This document shows, piece by piece, positions 1-8,817 of a stretch of 64,000 bases of DNA. Both the position numbers and the translations under genes were made by a program. This stretch comes from Butyrivibrio sp. (GTDB taxonomy: Bacteria; Bacillota; Clostridia; Lachnospirales; Lachnospiraceae): the NCBI RefSeq assembly GCF_017433805.1, contig NZ_JAFRGN010000036.1, positions 62,001 to 126,000 of the forward strand, given 5' to 3'. Every line of letters starts with the position of its first letter. The first letter of the stretch is position 1. The notes below the pieces were generated by a model. That model searched no databases and was not told where the DNA came from. It worked only from the letters and a program-made list of their open reading frames with translations.

Positions 1-830
1 TTCAGTATTTGGGAGCCTTCTTCCATATGGGCCAGATAAGAAATCATAAGCTTGCGTTCAGGAAGCACATAGCACTTCTGTCCCCATTTGCCGTTGATGC
101 TAAATCCATCACGATATTTCCAGATAAAAAAGCCATAGCCGCCTTCACGGTTCATCTGCTGAATAGAAGTTGCTTCATTTATATACGCTTCTGAAAGAAT
201 TCTTTTACCGTCAAAAATACCCTTGTTGTACAGCATAAGTCCGAGCCTGCTCAGTTCATTCACTGTAAGTTTAGTTCCGGAAGCTCCATAGAAATAGCCC
301 TCCGGGCACCTATTATACTCGAAGCGTGTGATTCCGAGTGGTCTGAATATCCTCTCTTCTATGAATGCGCCAAGGTCCATGCCAAGAAATTCAGTAAGGG
401 CAACACCCACCAGATATGCGCTTATATTGTTGTAATTAAAAACTCTTTCATCAGGATCAGCAATTTCTGTCTGAAGGGCAAAATCAATATAACTGCTACC
501 CTCTGGTCTAAATGGAAAATCAGCGACAGACATTGTCAGGAGCCTTTGAATAGTAATCTTTTCAAATGTTCTTTTCTGCTTATCAGAAATCTGCAAGAGC
601 TTATTCTGTGGTAGATAGTGCAGTACTGACTTACTGATATCAAATTTCTTTTCATCAGTGGCAATTCCCACGGCTATTGAGATTATCGCCTTGGTCGCTG
701 AATATATATCGTGAAGATTCTCTGTCGTATCCCCGTAGCTATGCGTCAAAACGCCGTCCTCATACACTTCCACACCATAGACGTCCCAATTGTTTCCATT
801 TATATCCCCAATAAAGGAGTCAAAATTCAT
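1..830 (-). CDS. Serine hydrolase, beta-lactamase class C fold (3' end cut off)
   Basis: The gene starts at an ATG whose complement lies at 828-830, preceded by a GGAGGA ribosome binding site, and runs off the left edge, so the C-terminus is missing. About 276 residues are visible. The SxxK motif (SATK, near residues 44-47) and a Y-N-N tyrosine motif near residue 145 are those of the class C beta-lactamase / DD-peptidase family. There is no signal peptide, so the visible part looks cytoplasmic. Members act as esterases, D-aminopeptidases or peptidases and the substrate cannot be told from the sequence. It diverges from the MFS gene. Confidence 0.88.
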   Translation of the reverse strand, partial: MNFDSFIGDINGNNWDVYGVEVYEDGVLTHSYGDTTENLHDIYSATKAIISIAVGIATDEKKFDISKSVLHYLPQNKLLQISDKQKRTFEKITIQRLLTMSVADFPFRPEGSSYIDFALQTEIADPDERVFNYNNISAYLVGVALTEFLGMDLGAFIEERIFRPLGITRFEYNRCPEGYFYGASGTKLTVNELSRLGLMLYNKGIFDGKRILSEAYINEATSIQQMNREGGYGFFIWKYRDGFSINGKWGQKCYVLPERKLMISYLAHMEEGSQIL

Positions 831-941
831 ACGAAAGTTCCTCCAAACTACAGCCCCGATTATATGTTTTTCCCTTATGGCCGTTTCCCCAAGCACTCTA
901 CTATAGTTTAGATGCTACATTCCAAATGAACAACCTCTTTT

Positions 942-970
942 TGGACCACTAACCCCGTCCCCTAGGACCA
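942..970. repeat. 29-nt dispersed repeat, copy 1
   Basis: A 29-nt sequence with core CTAACCCCGTCCCC between two GGACCA motifs. It is identical to the copy at 2345-2373 and related to 4445-4469. This copy sits between the divergent serine hydrolase and MFS genes. Confidence 0.85.
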
Positions 971-1023
971 TTTCTGTAGTATCATAGATATATACGAAAA
1001 ATAGTATGTGTGGGGGATTTCAT

Positions 1024-2355
1024 ATGAATACAGATTCTACCAAGAACAAAGTCACTTTCTGGTCGCTGATATGGCTTCTGGGACTAGCAGGACAGTTGTG
1101 CTGGAACATGGAAAATCAGTGGTTTAATACCTTTGTCTATGCCAAGATAGCCAAAGATCCTACAATCATTTCATGGATGCTGGCGATTTCTGCCACAGCG
1201 ACTACTATCTCGACATTTCTTTTCGGATGTATATCAGATAGAAAAGGCAATCGAAAGAGTCTTGTTTCTATTGGTTATATTCTATGGGGAATCTTCACGA
1301 TTCTTTTTGGATGTACAGAATTTATGAGGACGTCCAACAGCGATCAAAGTGCAATCATAGGAGTAGCCTTCGCTGTCATTGCTGCTGATGCCATTATGAG
1401 TTTCTTTGGATCTATGGGAAATGATATAGGCTTCAATGCCTGGATAAACGACCACATGAATCCTCAAAATGCCGGAGCTCTCGGCGCTGCCATCGCAGTT
1501 CAGCCGGTAATCGGCACCATTGTGGGCACTATCCTTGGTGGTCTCCTTGTGGGCGCTGACGACAACTACATGCGTCTTTTCACAGTTATCGGTGGAAGCG
1601 TTATAGTTCTTGGCCTCGTATCTTTACTGTGCATGAAGGATTCAAAAGAACTGAAGCCATCCATAAAAGGCTCCTTCTCCGAGCAGTTCTTTTCAATATT
1701 CAATGTAAAAGAGTACCTGAAGCACCGCGAGCTCGTATTCGTAAATCTGATGCTCGCAGTTTACTTCATCTCTTTTAATGTATATTTCTCTCACCTGGGA
1801 AATTTCATGATCTATTATCTTGGATTTACAGCTGACACCATGGGACTTATTGAAGGCATCGGCCTTCTCATTGCCATGTTTACTACAATCCCTGCAATTA
1901 AACTGATTCAGGCAGATAAGTCTTCCCTTATCATACTTGTTGCCCTTGTAGTCAACTCCATAGGCCTTCTGATCATCAGCCTATTGGTATCTCCTACTAA
2001 CGTTAACCCAGCTACTATATGGAATCCTCATCTTCTCGCCGGTGTTCTCTTTGTTGGAATCGGCTACATACTGTTCCTTCAGACTATCACAGTATGGTCC
2101 AAGCGACTTTATCCTGAAGATGCCAGAGGTCAGTTTGAGGGAATCCGCATTATCTTTTACGTTCTGATTCCAATGATCATCGCCCCTCTCATCTCCAATC
2201 CGATTATCAAAAGAAGTGGCGAATTTGTGGATGAATACGGCTTCACAGAGTATCTTCCTACCAATACACTTTTCATTGCAGGAGTTGTGATCGTACTTAT
2301 TACGCTACTTCCTCTGTTCCTCGCCCACAAAGAACATGCAAAAATGGACCACTAA
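1024..2355 (+). CDS. Major facilitator superfamily transporter
   Basis: A 443-residue integral membrane protein with about 12 hydrophobic segments. The loop after the second segment carries an MFS motif A variant (GCISDRKGNRKS). An in-frame ATG at 1006 also exists, but the GGGGGATT ribosome binding site lies just upstream of the ATG at 1024. The protein probably imports or exports a small solute, perhaps a sugar or glycoside given the neighbouring glycoside hydrolases, but the substrate is not determined. The last three codons and the stop lie inside a dispersed repeat (2345-2373), so the extreme C-terminus (MDH) may be recently acquired sequence. Confidence 0.9.
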   Translation: MNTDSTKNKVTFWSLIWLLGLAGQLCWNMENQWFNTFVYAKIAKDPTIISWMLAISATATTISTFLFGCISDRKGNRKSLVSIGYILWGIFTILFGCTEFMRTSNSDQSAIIGVAFAVIAADAIMSFFGSMGNDIGFNAWINDHMNPQNAGALGAAIAVQPVIGTIVGTILGGLLVGADDNYMRLFTVIGGSVIVLGLVSLLCMKDSKELKPSIKGSFSEQFFSIFNVKEYLKHRELVFVNLMLAVYFISFNVYFSHLGNFMIYYLGFTADTMGLIEGIGLLIAMFTTIPAIKLIQADKSSLIILVALVVNSIGLLIISLLVSPTNVNPATIWNPHLLAGVLFVGIGYILFLQTITVWSKRLYPEDARGQFEGIRIIFYVLIPMIIAPLISNPIIKRSGEFVDEYGFTEYLPTNTLFIAGVVIVLITLLPLFLAHKEHAKMDH

Positions 2356-2373
2356 CCCCGTCCCCTAGGACCA
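2345..2373. repeat. 29-nt dispersed repeat, copy 2, overlapping the MFS stop codon
   Basis: All 29 positions match copy 1. Its first bases encode the final Met-Asp-His and TAA of the MFS transporter, so the repeat supplies the stop codon. Confidence 0.85.
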
Positions 2374-2573
2374 CCTTTGTTTTCTCTCTATATCTAGTGC
2401 CTCAAAAGCCCAAACTACATCATATTCAAAGCGCTCTGAAATGCCATATTTTCTTTATATAAATTTAATTTATTTTTCAAAAATACTATCGTTTTAACAA
2501 TATATTATGTTCGTTTTAATGGTATGATTGTAATTGAGCCGCACACTTTTCCAACCTTAAAAGGAGGTTCGAA

Positions 2574-4265
2574 ATGAACAGTAATATGGAAGAAAAAAGT
2601 AGAAAAATGTCCCTCAAAATTTTCCTGACCGGCCTTGTAATGATATCTCTGATTCTCATTGGTGGTCTTATTACAACTCTTGCAGTAGTTAATCTGCGCC
2701 GTGGTATGGAAGACGAAGTTGAGCAGGGTGTTAAAGCTACTTGCCAGACCTATGCTATGGTACTTCAGTATACACACGACATAGACGATGGTTCTACAGA
2801 TAAACTCGAAATTGATATGCATAATTCAACCGGTTATGACTATACATATTTCGTTGGTGATACCAGAGAACGTTCCAGTATTGAAGGTGTTATAGGTACA
2901 AAGGCAGGCGATGCTGTTATCGCTGCTGTTCTAAAAAACAAACAGAGCTATCAGGCTAAAAACGTCGTTATCAACGGTGAAAAGTACTATGTTGCTTATG
3001 AGCCTCTCACTGATGATACAGGCGCTGTATATGGCATGGCATTCGTTGGTCTTAAAAAGATCAACATCAGCACCTACATCACTAACCGTGTACAGACTAT
3101 GATTATCCTTGCAGGTATTCTCATTATCGCCTTCACTATTACAACAATCAGATATGTCCTTAGCATTGTTGGCGCCCTTGATGAAAACGTTAAAGCAGTT
3201 CGTAAGATGGCTACAGGTGATCTTGATATCGAACTTAGCGCAAAGGTTAAGGATCGTGCAGACGAACTTGGCGAAATGTCTTCAGCTCTTTTTGATATGG
3301 CAGAGAAAATCCGCAGCGTTATCGGAAATGCAAGAGTTTCTTCTAATGAGGTTGATAACTCCGCTGGCTATCTGAATGAAACCGTTAAAACAATCTCAGA
3401 GACAGCCGAAAATGTTACTACTGCTGTTGCTCAGGTTGCAAGTGGTGCTTCCAGCCAGGCCGAATCTCTTCAGGAAGCAGTTGAAAACGTTAATGACATC
3501 AATGACGCAGTTCATTACATCATCGAAAATACAGATGAGATGCAGACTATCGCTGATACAATGCAGGAGAACTCACAGGCCAGCCAGGATAAGCTGAATG
3601 AGCTTCGAACCTCAACAAGAGATAGTATTGCTGCAATTGATGGCATTGTTGAACTTATTAAGAATACTAACACTGCTGTTACAACAATCAGTGAAGCAGT
3701 TGCCATTATCGATGCTATCGCTGCTCAGACAAACCTCCTTTCTCTTAACGCAAGTATTGAGGCAGCAAGAGCCGGCGAAGCTGGTAAAGGCTTTGCGGTA
3801 GTTGCTGATGAGATCCGACAGCTTGCTGATCAGTCTGCAGACGCTGCCAAGAATATTCAGGAAGCTATGAAGGGTCTTGCTTCTGACTCCAACAAGACTA
3901 TGGAAGAAGCAGGAAGTGTTCAGGAAGCAATGAGCAACCAGCGTAGCACGATTCACAGAACTATCGAGCAGGTTGACATGCTCATCGAAGATATCAACAA
4001 ATCTATCTCTCTTACTAAAGAGATTGTTAAAAACGTTGATAGAACAAATGCGGCAAGTACAAGCATTTCAGAGACTATTACCAGCCTTTCAGCTATCTCT
4101 CAGGAGAACGCAGCGAGTTCAGAAGAGACACGTGCTTCTATGCAGAATCTTTCTGAAACAATGGATATTCTGTCCGATAAGGCAAGCGGCCTTAATGATA
4201 TTGCAAAAGAGCTTGATGAAGAGATGGCATTCTTCCGTGTTGAAGGCGAGCTGGTTACTGAATAA
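2574..4265 (+). CDS. Methyl-accepting chemotaxis protein with periplasmic sensor domain
   Basis: A 563-residue chemoreceptor preceded by an AAGGAGG ribosome binding site. A first membrane segment (about residues 13-38) and a second (about 178-203) flank an extracellular domain of about 140 residues, probably a single Cache-type sensor. HAMP follows (about 205-260), then a long coiled-coil signalling domain whose hairpin tip contains the highly conserved [16 protein letters not shown] stretch. No C-terminal CheR-tethering pentapeptide is seen. It signals through CheW/CheA at the pole. The ligand is unknown. It is a single-gene unit ending in a hairpin terminator. Confidence 0.96.
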   Translation: MNSNMEEKSRKMSLKIFLTGLVMISLILIGGLITTLAVVNLRRGMEDEVEQGVKATCQTYAMVLQYTHDIDDGSTDKLEIDMHNSTGYDYTYFVGDTRERSSIEGVIGTKAGDAVIAAVLKNKQSYQAKNVVINGEKYYVAYEPLTDDTGAVYGMAFVGLKKINISTYITNRVQTMIILAGILIIAFTITTIRYVLSIVGALDENVKAVRKMATGDLDIELSAKVKDRADELGEMSSALFDMAEKIRSVIGNARVSSNEVDNSAGYLNETVKTISETAENVTTAVAQVASGASSQAESLQEAVENVNDINDAVHYIIENTDEMQTIADTMQENSQASQDKLNELRTSTRDSIAAIDGIVELIKNTNTAVTTISEAVAIIDAIAAQTNLLSLNASIEAARAGEAGKGFAVVADEIRQLADQSADAAKNIQEAMKGLASDSNKTMEEAGSVQEAMSNQRSTIHRTIEQVDMLIEDINKSISLTKEIVKNVDRTNAASTSISETITSLSAISQENAASSEETRASMQNLSETMDILSDKASGLNDIAKELDEEMAFFRVEGELVTE

Positions 4266-4293
4266 ATCATATACTAATCATTCAAAATTACGT

Positions 4294-4327
4294 AAGGACG
4301 GGCATTTCAGATGTCCGTCCTTCTTTA
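4294..4327 (+). terminator. Rho-independent terminator of the chemoreceptor gene
   Basis: Stem AAGGACGG / CCGTCCTT (4294-4322) with extra pairing towards the loop, followed by CTTTAAT. It lies 28 nt past the stop at 4265. Confidence 0.8.
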
Positions 4328-4444
4328 ATCCCTATTATTATTCCTCTTGTTGTAATTCAGTTATGATGTTCTTCATCAATCCATATTGTCCTCTTACAAT
4401 CATAGCAGTAGTACTGATACTGGTGCTGACTAAACCAAATAAAA

Positions 4445-4469
4445 CCACTAACCCCGTCCCCATGGTCCA
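4445..4469. repeat. Dispersed repeat, copy 3 (diverged)
   Basis: Shares the CCACTAACCCCGTCCCC core with copies 1 and 2, but the right end reads ATGGTCCA instead of TAGGACCA. It begins 2 nt outside the stop codon of the diguanylate cyclase. Confidence 0.7.
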
Positions 4470-4470
4470 T

Positions 4471-5667
4471 TTAGCGATTTTTCTTTATTTCCTTAAGCAT
4501 GTTTACGAAGGTGCCTGAATCAGCGTGACGAACTTCCTTGTCCTCATAGAGGGCAGCGTCAGCCTTTTCAATTGCCTGCTCGTAGTTTATGTCTGAAGAA
4601 GTGCAGCTGTATATGCCCATGCTAAAAGAAGGAATGTATTCCAAATCCTTATCATTTTCAAGGGCTGACAGCATACGCTCCCTAAAACCATCAAATACGT
4701 CTTTTCCTTTTCCTGCGACTATGAACTCATCGCCGCCCCATCTGCCGCCTATGGCATTTCTGGAATCAATGGATTCTCTGATAGAATTGGCAAAAGAAAT
4801 AAGTACTTTATCCCCTTCATCGTGACCAAGAATATCATTGATATTCTTAAAAAAGTCCATATCTATCATCATAATGGCAAAAGGATTCTCTTCACTGCAT
4901 TTGCTGATCTCTTCAGCCATGAAATCAGTCATACGCCTGCGGTTATAGAGCTTGGTCAAAGCGTCTGTATAAATCTGTGAATCCTGAAGCTCTGCAAATA
5001 GCTTGAGAACAACAGGGATAACGCACAGCTCTATTGCTGGAAGATTAAGAAGGAACCCGATTAGAATACCACTTACAGTAAATGCCAGGATAAAGATAAT
5101 CTGGCTTCTATACTTTTTCTTTTCCATCTTGGTTCTGGCTCTTCTCTTGTTATGTATGGAAATAGCCGTCGCATAGATAAGATATGCATAGTCAAGAAGC
5201 AGTACTACTCCAATCATAGGCTTAAAAACTGCTGTTCCACCTGTAAGCTCATAAGCATATACATGAAGTGGTGTAAGGAATAATATGAGCACAATAGCAA
5301 GAGGTATATGTATCAGAATTTTCCATATAAGTATTGCCCTATCGCTAGATGGCTTCTGTAGATTAGCAGATACATGCATAAACCAGAAATAACACGAGAA
5401 GGTCATAGACACGAACCCGGCAGATATAACAAGCTTAACAAACAGCTCTGGAAAAGCGGTGTAGAACCCATCGCCAATAAGGAGTCTGAAGTCCACCAGA
5501 GCATATACCATATATGATATCAGCATACCCTTGAATGCTCTTACTTCTCTCTTATTACCAATGCTCTCATTGGTCTTAAAATATATTATATTAAGCGAAA
5601 TCAGACATACCAATATAATCAAAAGAATAAATGGCTTAATCTGCATTTCAATAGGGATCATCGTCAT
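4471..5667 (-). CDS. Membrane diguanylate cyclase (GGDEF domain)
   Basis: A 398-residue protein. The N-terminal half (about residues 10-215) has six or seven hydrophobic segments and forms a membrane sensor. The C-terminal half (about 225-390) is a GGDEF domain with an intact GGDEF signature, so it should make c-di-GMP from two GTP. No RxxD inhibitory site is seen just upstream of the signature, so product inhibition may be absent. GGAG lies 12 nt before the ATG. It stands between a chemoreceptor and a sortase gene, consistent with control of motility or surface attachment, which is inference. Confidence 0.93.
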   Translation of the reverse strand: MTMIPIEMQIKPFILLIILVCLISLNIIYFKTNESIGNKREVRAFKGMLISYMVYALVDFRLLIGDGFYTAFPELFVKLVISAGFVSMTFSCYFWFMHVSANLQKPSSDRAILIWKILIHIPLAIVLILFLTPLHVYAYELTGGTAVFKPMIGVVLLLDYAYLIYATAISIHNKRRARTKMEKKKYRSQIIFILAFTVSGILIGFLLNLPAIELCVIPVVLKLFAELQDSQIYTDALTKLYNRRRMTDFMAEEISKCSEENPFAIMMIDMDFFKNINDILGHDEGDKVLISFANSIRESIDSRNAIGGRWGGDEFIVAGKGKDVFDGFRERMLSALENDKDLEYIPSFSMGIYSCTSSDINYEQAIEKADAALYEDKEVRHADSGTFVNMLKEIKKNR

Positions 5668-5741
5668 ATCAGTTCTCCAAACACCTCAAAAGAAATTAGT
5701 TACTATATTATTATATTCTATTATTGCAAACTACTCTACTA

Positions 5742-5786
5742 TACAAAAAGACCATAATCACGTTTTAATTTACGCAATTATGGTCT
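5742..5786 (-). terminator. Terminator downstream of the sortase gene
   Basis: Ten-base arms AGACCATAAT / ATTATGGTCT (5749-5758 and 5777-5786), followed on the minus strand by TTTTTG. It lies just beyond the stop at 5800. Confidence 0.8.
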
Positions 5787-5799
5787 GTATATCTTTTAG

Positions 5800-6813
5800 T
5801 TATTCAACTTCTACAGCAAACATTACGAAGAATAAGGTGTCCGATTTAGTACATGTAGAAAGAGTTATAATCTTGTCATCTACAGTTGGCTCTATGCCTG
5901 TATCTATGTAGGTCTTGTACTCGATAGTATCAAGGAACTCTCTCATATTCTCAGGATTTGCTCCGCAAACATCATAGATATATGAGTTCTTGGGAACATC
6001 CATGAAAGCAAAGAGCATATAGCGTCTTGTGCCTTCAGGAGTGATGATTTGGAAGTACTTGTGATTTTCAAGAAAGCCAAGATCCTCTTTATATGTTCTA
6101 AGCGCACCGAACATAGTACGGTTACGCATGTTGTGTCCATAAATAATTGAATTAGCATCGCTAAAATCAGAAGTTGCCCTATAATCCAGGAAAAGAGATC
6201 CAGTTTCAGAATCATTACCTTCGTAGTCCTTGATGGCATACTTGGAATTATCTCCAGCCTGCATAATAGGATAGCTAAGGCGGTCATCTTCAAATGAGAG
6301 CCATGCTACTGTATCAGGATACTCTGCCATAAACTTAGCAAGATCTTCATTAGGAAGAACTGCAGCCCCTGTACTTACTTCTGTAGTCGCTTCTGTACTT
6401 ACTTCTACAGTTTCTTCTGTCACACTTTCATCAATAGAAGCTTCATCAGAAGACTCAGTAGCTACTGCATTCTCGCTCGCTTCGCTGGTAGCACTAACAG
6501 CAGCTTCCACCAGCTTAATGGTTTCTTCCTTAGCAGCAATCATCTCTTCAACAGAAATAGTCTCTACGATTTCCGTTCCCATATCTTCCTTCTCAGAAGC
6601 ATTGACCATGCGGTCATTGTACAGAAGATGACCTAATGCAAATACTATCGCAATCACAACCAGTGCAACCACCGCTACCATTTTGAAATTCTTGCGAAAG
6701 CCCTTAAATATGCTGGCAATTAAAATTGCAAATATCTCAAAATATATAATGAACGGAACAAGCTTTCTATGCTTATTATTAAATTTCTTAAAAGACGATA
6801 TAAGGTTCTGCAT
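5800..6813 (-). CDS. Sortase (class B-like) with long STE-rich linker and no Arg after the catalytic Cys
   Basis: A 337-residue protein. Two membrane segments lie near the N-terminus (about residues 18-38 and 46-65). A linker rich in Ser, Thr, Glu and Val (about 75-150) precedes the sortase barrel (about 155-337). The catalytic His is in YGHNMRN and the Cys in TLSTC, as in sortase B type transpeptidases that join sorting-signal proteins to the wall or build pili. The segment after the Cys reads TKSDTLFFVMFAV, with no Arg where this family normally has RFVV. The second sortase at 37276 keeps that Arg. No substrate gene with an obvious LPxTG-like signal is adjacent. Confidence 0.88.
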   Translation of the reverse strand: MQNLISSFKKFNNKHRKLVPFIIYFEIFAILIASIFKGFRKNFKMVAVVALVVIAIVFALGHLLYNDRMVNASEKEDMGTEIVETISVEEMIAAKEETIKLVEAAVSATSEASENAVATESSDEASIDESVTEETVEVSTEATTEVSTGAAVLPNEDLAKFMAEYPDTVAWLSFEDDRLSYPIMQAGDNSKYAIKDYEGNDSETGSLFLDYRATSDFSDANSIIYGHNMRNRTMFGALRTYKEDLGFLENHKYFQIITPEGTRRYMLFAFMDVPKNSYIYDVCGANPENMREFLDTIEYKTYIDTGIEPTVDDKIITLSTCTKSDTLFFVMFAVEVE

Positions 6814-6982
6814 CGCTCTAAATCCACACCTTTTCTATATTTACACCCCTCATCAATAAGCACACAGCTATTGATTTTATCTAAAAAGGAATATAAAAGT
6901 CAATGAAAAATATTTCCAAATTTTTACCGATTATCGAAATACCATTTGTACTACATGCTAGGTATGTTTTTTAACGTCAAAT

Positions 6983-7006
6983 AGGGCAGTCCATTCGGAC
7001 TGCCCT
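6983..7006 (-). terminator. Hairpin downstream of the cellulase gene
   Basis: Perfect 10-bp stem AGGGCAGTCC / GGACTGCCCT around the loop ATTC, 20 nt past the cellulase stop. The minus strand continues ATTTGACG, a poor T-tract, so termination may be weak. Apart from this hairpin I see nothing in 6814-7025. Confidence 0.65.
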
Positions 7007-7025
7007 TAGCCTTAAAATCGCTTAT

Positions 7026-8672
7026 TTACTGAACTGTAACGTTAACAGATGTTCCAATAGAGCCTGAACCCTGGATACCGAAATCTACAGATGCTCCTGG
7101 CTCAAGCGATGAGTTCCATGACATAGGAGTGATTACGTAATAACCACCTTCCTCTGCGATGTTTACACACCAGCTGGAATCGATCTTAACTTCACTCTTG
7201 CTAACCTTAACTGTCCATGTATCTGTTCTGGAGCTTGATTCATTCTTAACCTTGATGAGAACCTGATAGCCTGAACACCAGTTATTGATTGTGTATTCAG
7301 CCTTAAGTCCGCCTGTTACAGGTGTTGGCTCTGGATCTACAGGAGTAGGATCAACCGGGTCTGGATTCACTGGAGTAGGATCTACTGGATCTGGATCTAC
7401 TGGAGTAGGATCTACTGGATCTGGATCAACTACTGGATCAGTAGAAGGAATCTGCTGACCATTGATTGTAGCAGGAGTTCCATCAACATGCTTCATGATA
7501 GCACTGATGATTTCAGGATCTGACCACTGAAGAGAATTTCTGTCGATATATCTGTGGCACTCACCATCTGAACCAGCTGAATTGTTCTGGTAGATGTTGT
7601 TGTCCCAAAGAACCATAGCAACGTTGCTGTACTTGGAAGCTGTTCCCCAATAGTAATCAGCCCACTTAACACGCTCTGCTGTGTTATTTCTGTTAGTAGC
7701 ACTTGTCTCGCCTACAACTACAGGAACATTCCTTGAAATGAACTTAGAATTAAGATCATTAAAGAATGAATCGATGTCGTACTTGAGGTTATCATCAAAT
7801 CTTGTAACATAAGTGTCGCTTGCAAGAGCGAAATAATAAGGAATGTACGCATGAACTGAAAGGATCAGTCTGTTGCTGGCTGAATCATTAGGAAGCTTAA
7901 ATCCATCTGTCATACAGCCTTCGATTGAAGCATCATAACCTGGAACCATAACGCATCTTGTTGCGTTGTTTCCGCCAGTTGCTCTGATAGCATCAAGCGC
8001 AACCTGATTGTAATCGTTAATGCATGCAACAGCTTCTCTGATGTCATTACTTGGGTTATTTCTAGGGAACCACCACTCTTCGCTGTGACCAACAAGTCTA
8101 GGCTCGTTCATGGTCTCAAATACGAGGTGATAATCATAGTTCTTAAACTCATTTGCTATCTGTGTCCAGATTGACTTGAAATATTTCTCAGAACGACTCT
8201 TGTTCGCATTGTTAGGAACATAGAAGCAGTAATCTGAGTTGATATCATGGTGAGAATTGAGGATTACATACATATCATTAACGATACAGTAATCAACTAC
8301 TTCTTTTACCCTCTTCATAAAGAAATCAGGAATCTTATAATCAGAACCTGAAGTATACTGTCCCCATGATACAGGAATACGAACTGTGTTAAAACCAGCC
8401 TTGGCAACTTCATCAATAAGAGCCTTGGTTGTAGCAGGATTTCCCCAATAAGTCTCATTTGAGCTGGTGTATGGGAAATTATAGCTCTGTCCATAAGAAT
8501 CCAGGCTGTTACCAATATTCCAACCAACTGTCATATCTGAGACAACCTGCGCAGCAGTCTTGTCTGTTCCACCTGCTGCATAAACCGTACTAGCCGGTAT
8601 CGCCATAACAAAAACAAATAATGCTAAAACAACTGTTAATACCCTTTTAATGCATTTTGAATTGTGCATCAT
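7026..8672 (-). CDS. Secreted endoglucanase: GH5 catalytic domain plus CBM2-like module
   Basis: The protein has 548 residues. The ATG at 8672 is used because GGGAGGTG lies 4-5 nt upstream; longer readings lack a site. A Sec signal peptide (about residues 1-33) ends near VYAAGG. A GH5 barrel follows (about 40-390), with acid/base Glu in ETMNEP and nucleophile Glu in VVVGETS. A repetitive linker of PVDPDP/PVDPTP units (about 410-450) leads to a C-terminal module of about 95 residues with W-x-V and paired Cys/Trp features of CBM2. The enzyme should cut internal beta-1,4-glucan bonds outside the cell. A good promoter lies within the upstream terminator. Confidence 0.95.
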   Translation of the reverse strand: MMHNSKCIKRVLTVVLALFVFVMAIPASTVYAAGGTDKTAAQVVSDMTVGWNIGNSLDSYGQSYNFPYTSSNETYWGNPATTKALIDEVAKAGFNTVRIPVSWGQYTSGSDYKIPDFFMKRVKEVVDYCIVNDMYVILNSHHDINSDYCFYVPNNANKSRSEKYFKSIWTQIANEFKNYDYHLVFETMNEPRLVGHSEEWWFPRNNPSNDIREAVACINDYNQVALDAIRATGGNNATRCVMVPGYDASIEGCMTDGFKLPNDSASNRLILSVHAYIPYYFALASDTYVTRFDDNLKYDIDSFFNDLNSKFISRNVPVVVGETSATNRNNTAERVKWADYYWGTASKYSNVAMVLWDNNIYQNNSAGSDGECHRYIDRNSLQWSDPEIISAIMKHVDGTPATINGQQIPSTDPVVDPDPVDPTPVDPDPVDPTPVNPDPVDPTPVDPEPTPVTGGLKAEYTINNWCSGYQVLIKVKNESSSRTDTWTVKVSKSEVKIDSSWCVNIAEEGGYYVITPMSWNSSLEPGASVDFGIQGSGSIGTSVNVTVQ

Positions 8673-8691
8673 AAGCACCTCCCATATATTT

Positions 8692-8701
8692 TGTCGCGAC
8701 A
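8692..8701. promoter_or_regulatory. Palindrome TGTCGCGACA in the cellulase leader
   Basis: Perfect 10-bp palindrome in AT-rich surroundings, close to the predicted transcription start of the cellulase gene. It could be an operator. No regulator can be assigned. Confidence 0.4.
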
Positions 8702-8707
8702 TATATA

Positions 8708-8735
8708 ATTATTAACGAAAAAACGGAATTGTCAA
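8708..8735 (-). promoter_or_regulatory. Sigma-A type promoter of the cellulase gene
   Basis: On the minus strand TTGACA (8730-8735), a 16-nt spacer, then AATAAT (8708-8713). The -35 box lies inside the descending arm of the upstream chemoreceptor terminator. Confidence 0.6.
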
Positions 8736-8755
8736 TAATATATTAACAATTCCGT
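8717..8755 (-). terminator. Terminator of the chemoreceptor gene 8818-10605
   Basis: Arms ACGGAATTGT / ACAATTCCGT (8723-8732 and 8746-8755), followed on the minus strand by a run of six T. Confidence 0.85.
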
Positions 8756-8817
8756 AATATTTTCGTAAATTATTCAACTTTATTCGTTATTATCTGAAAA
8801 CAATTGCAATCGTAATA

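Noticed and set aside
3109-4518. Series of ORFs in other frames within the first chemoreceptor gene
   Set aside because: Leu/Gln/Arg-rich shadow frames without start signals, fully covered by the real receptor gene.
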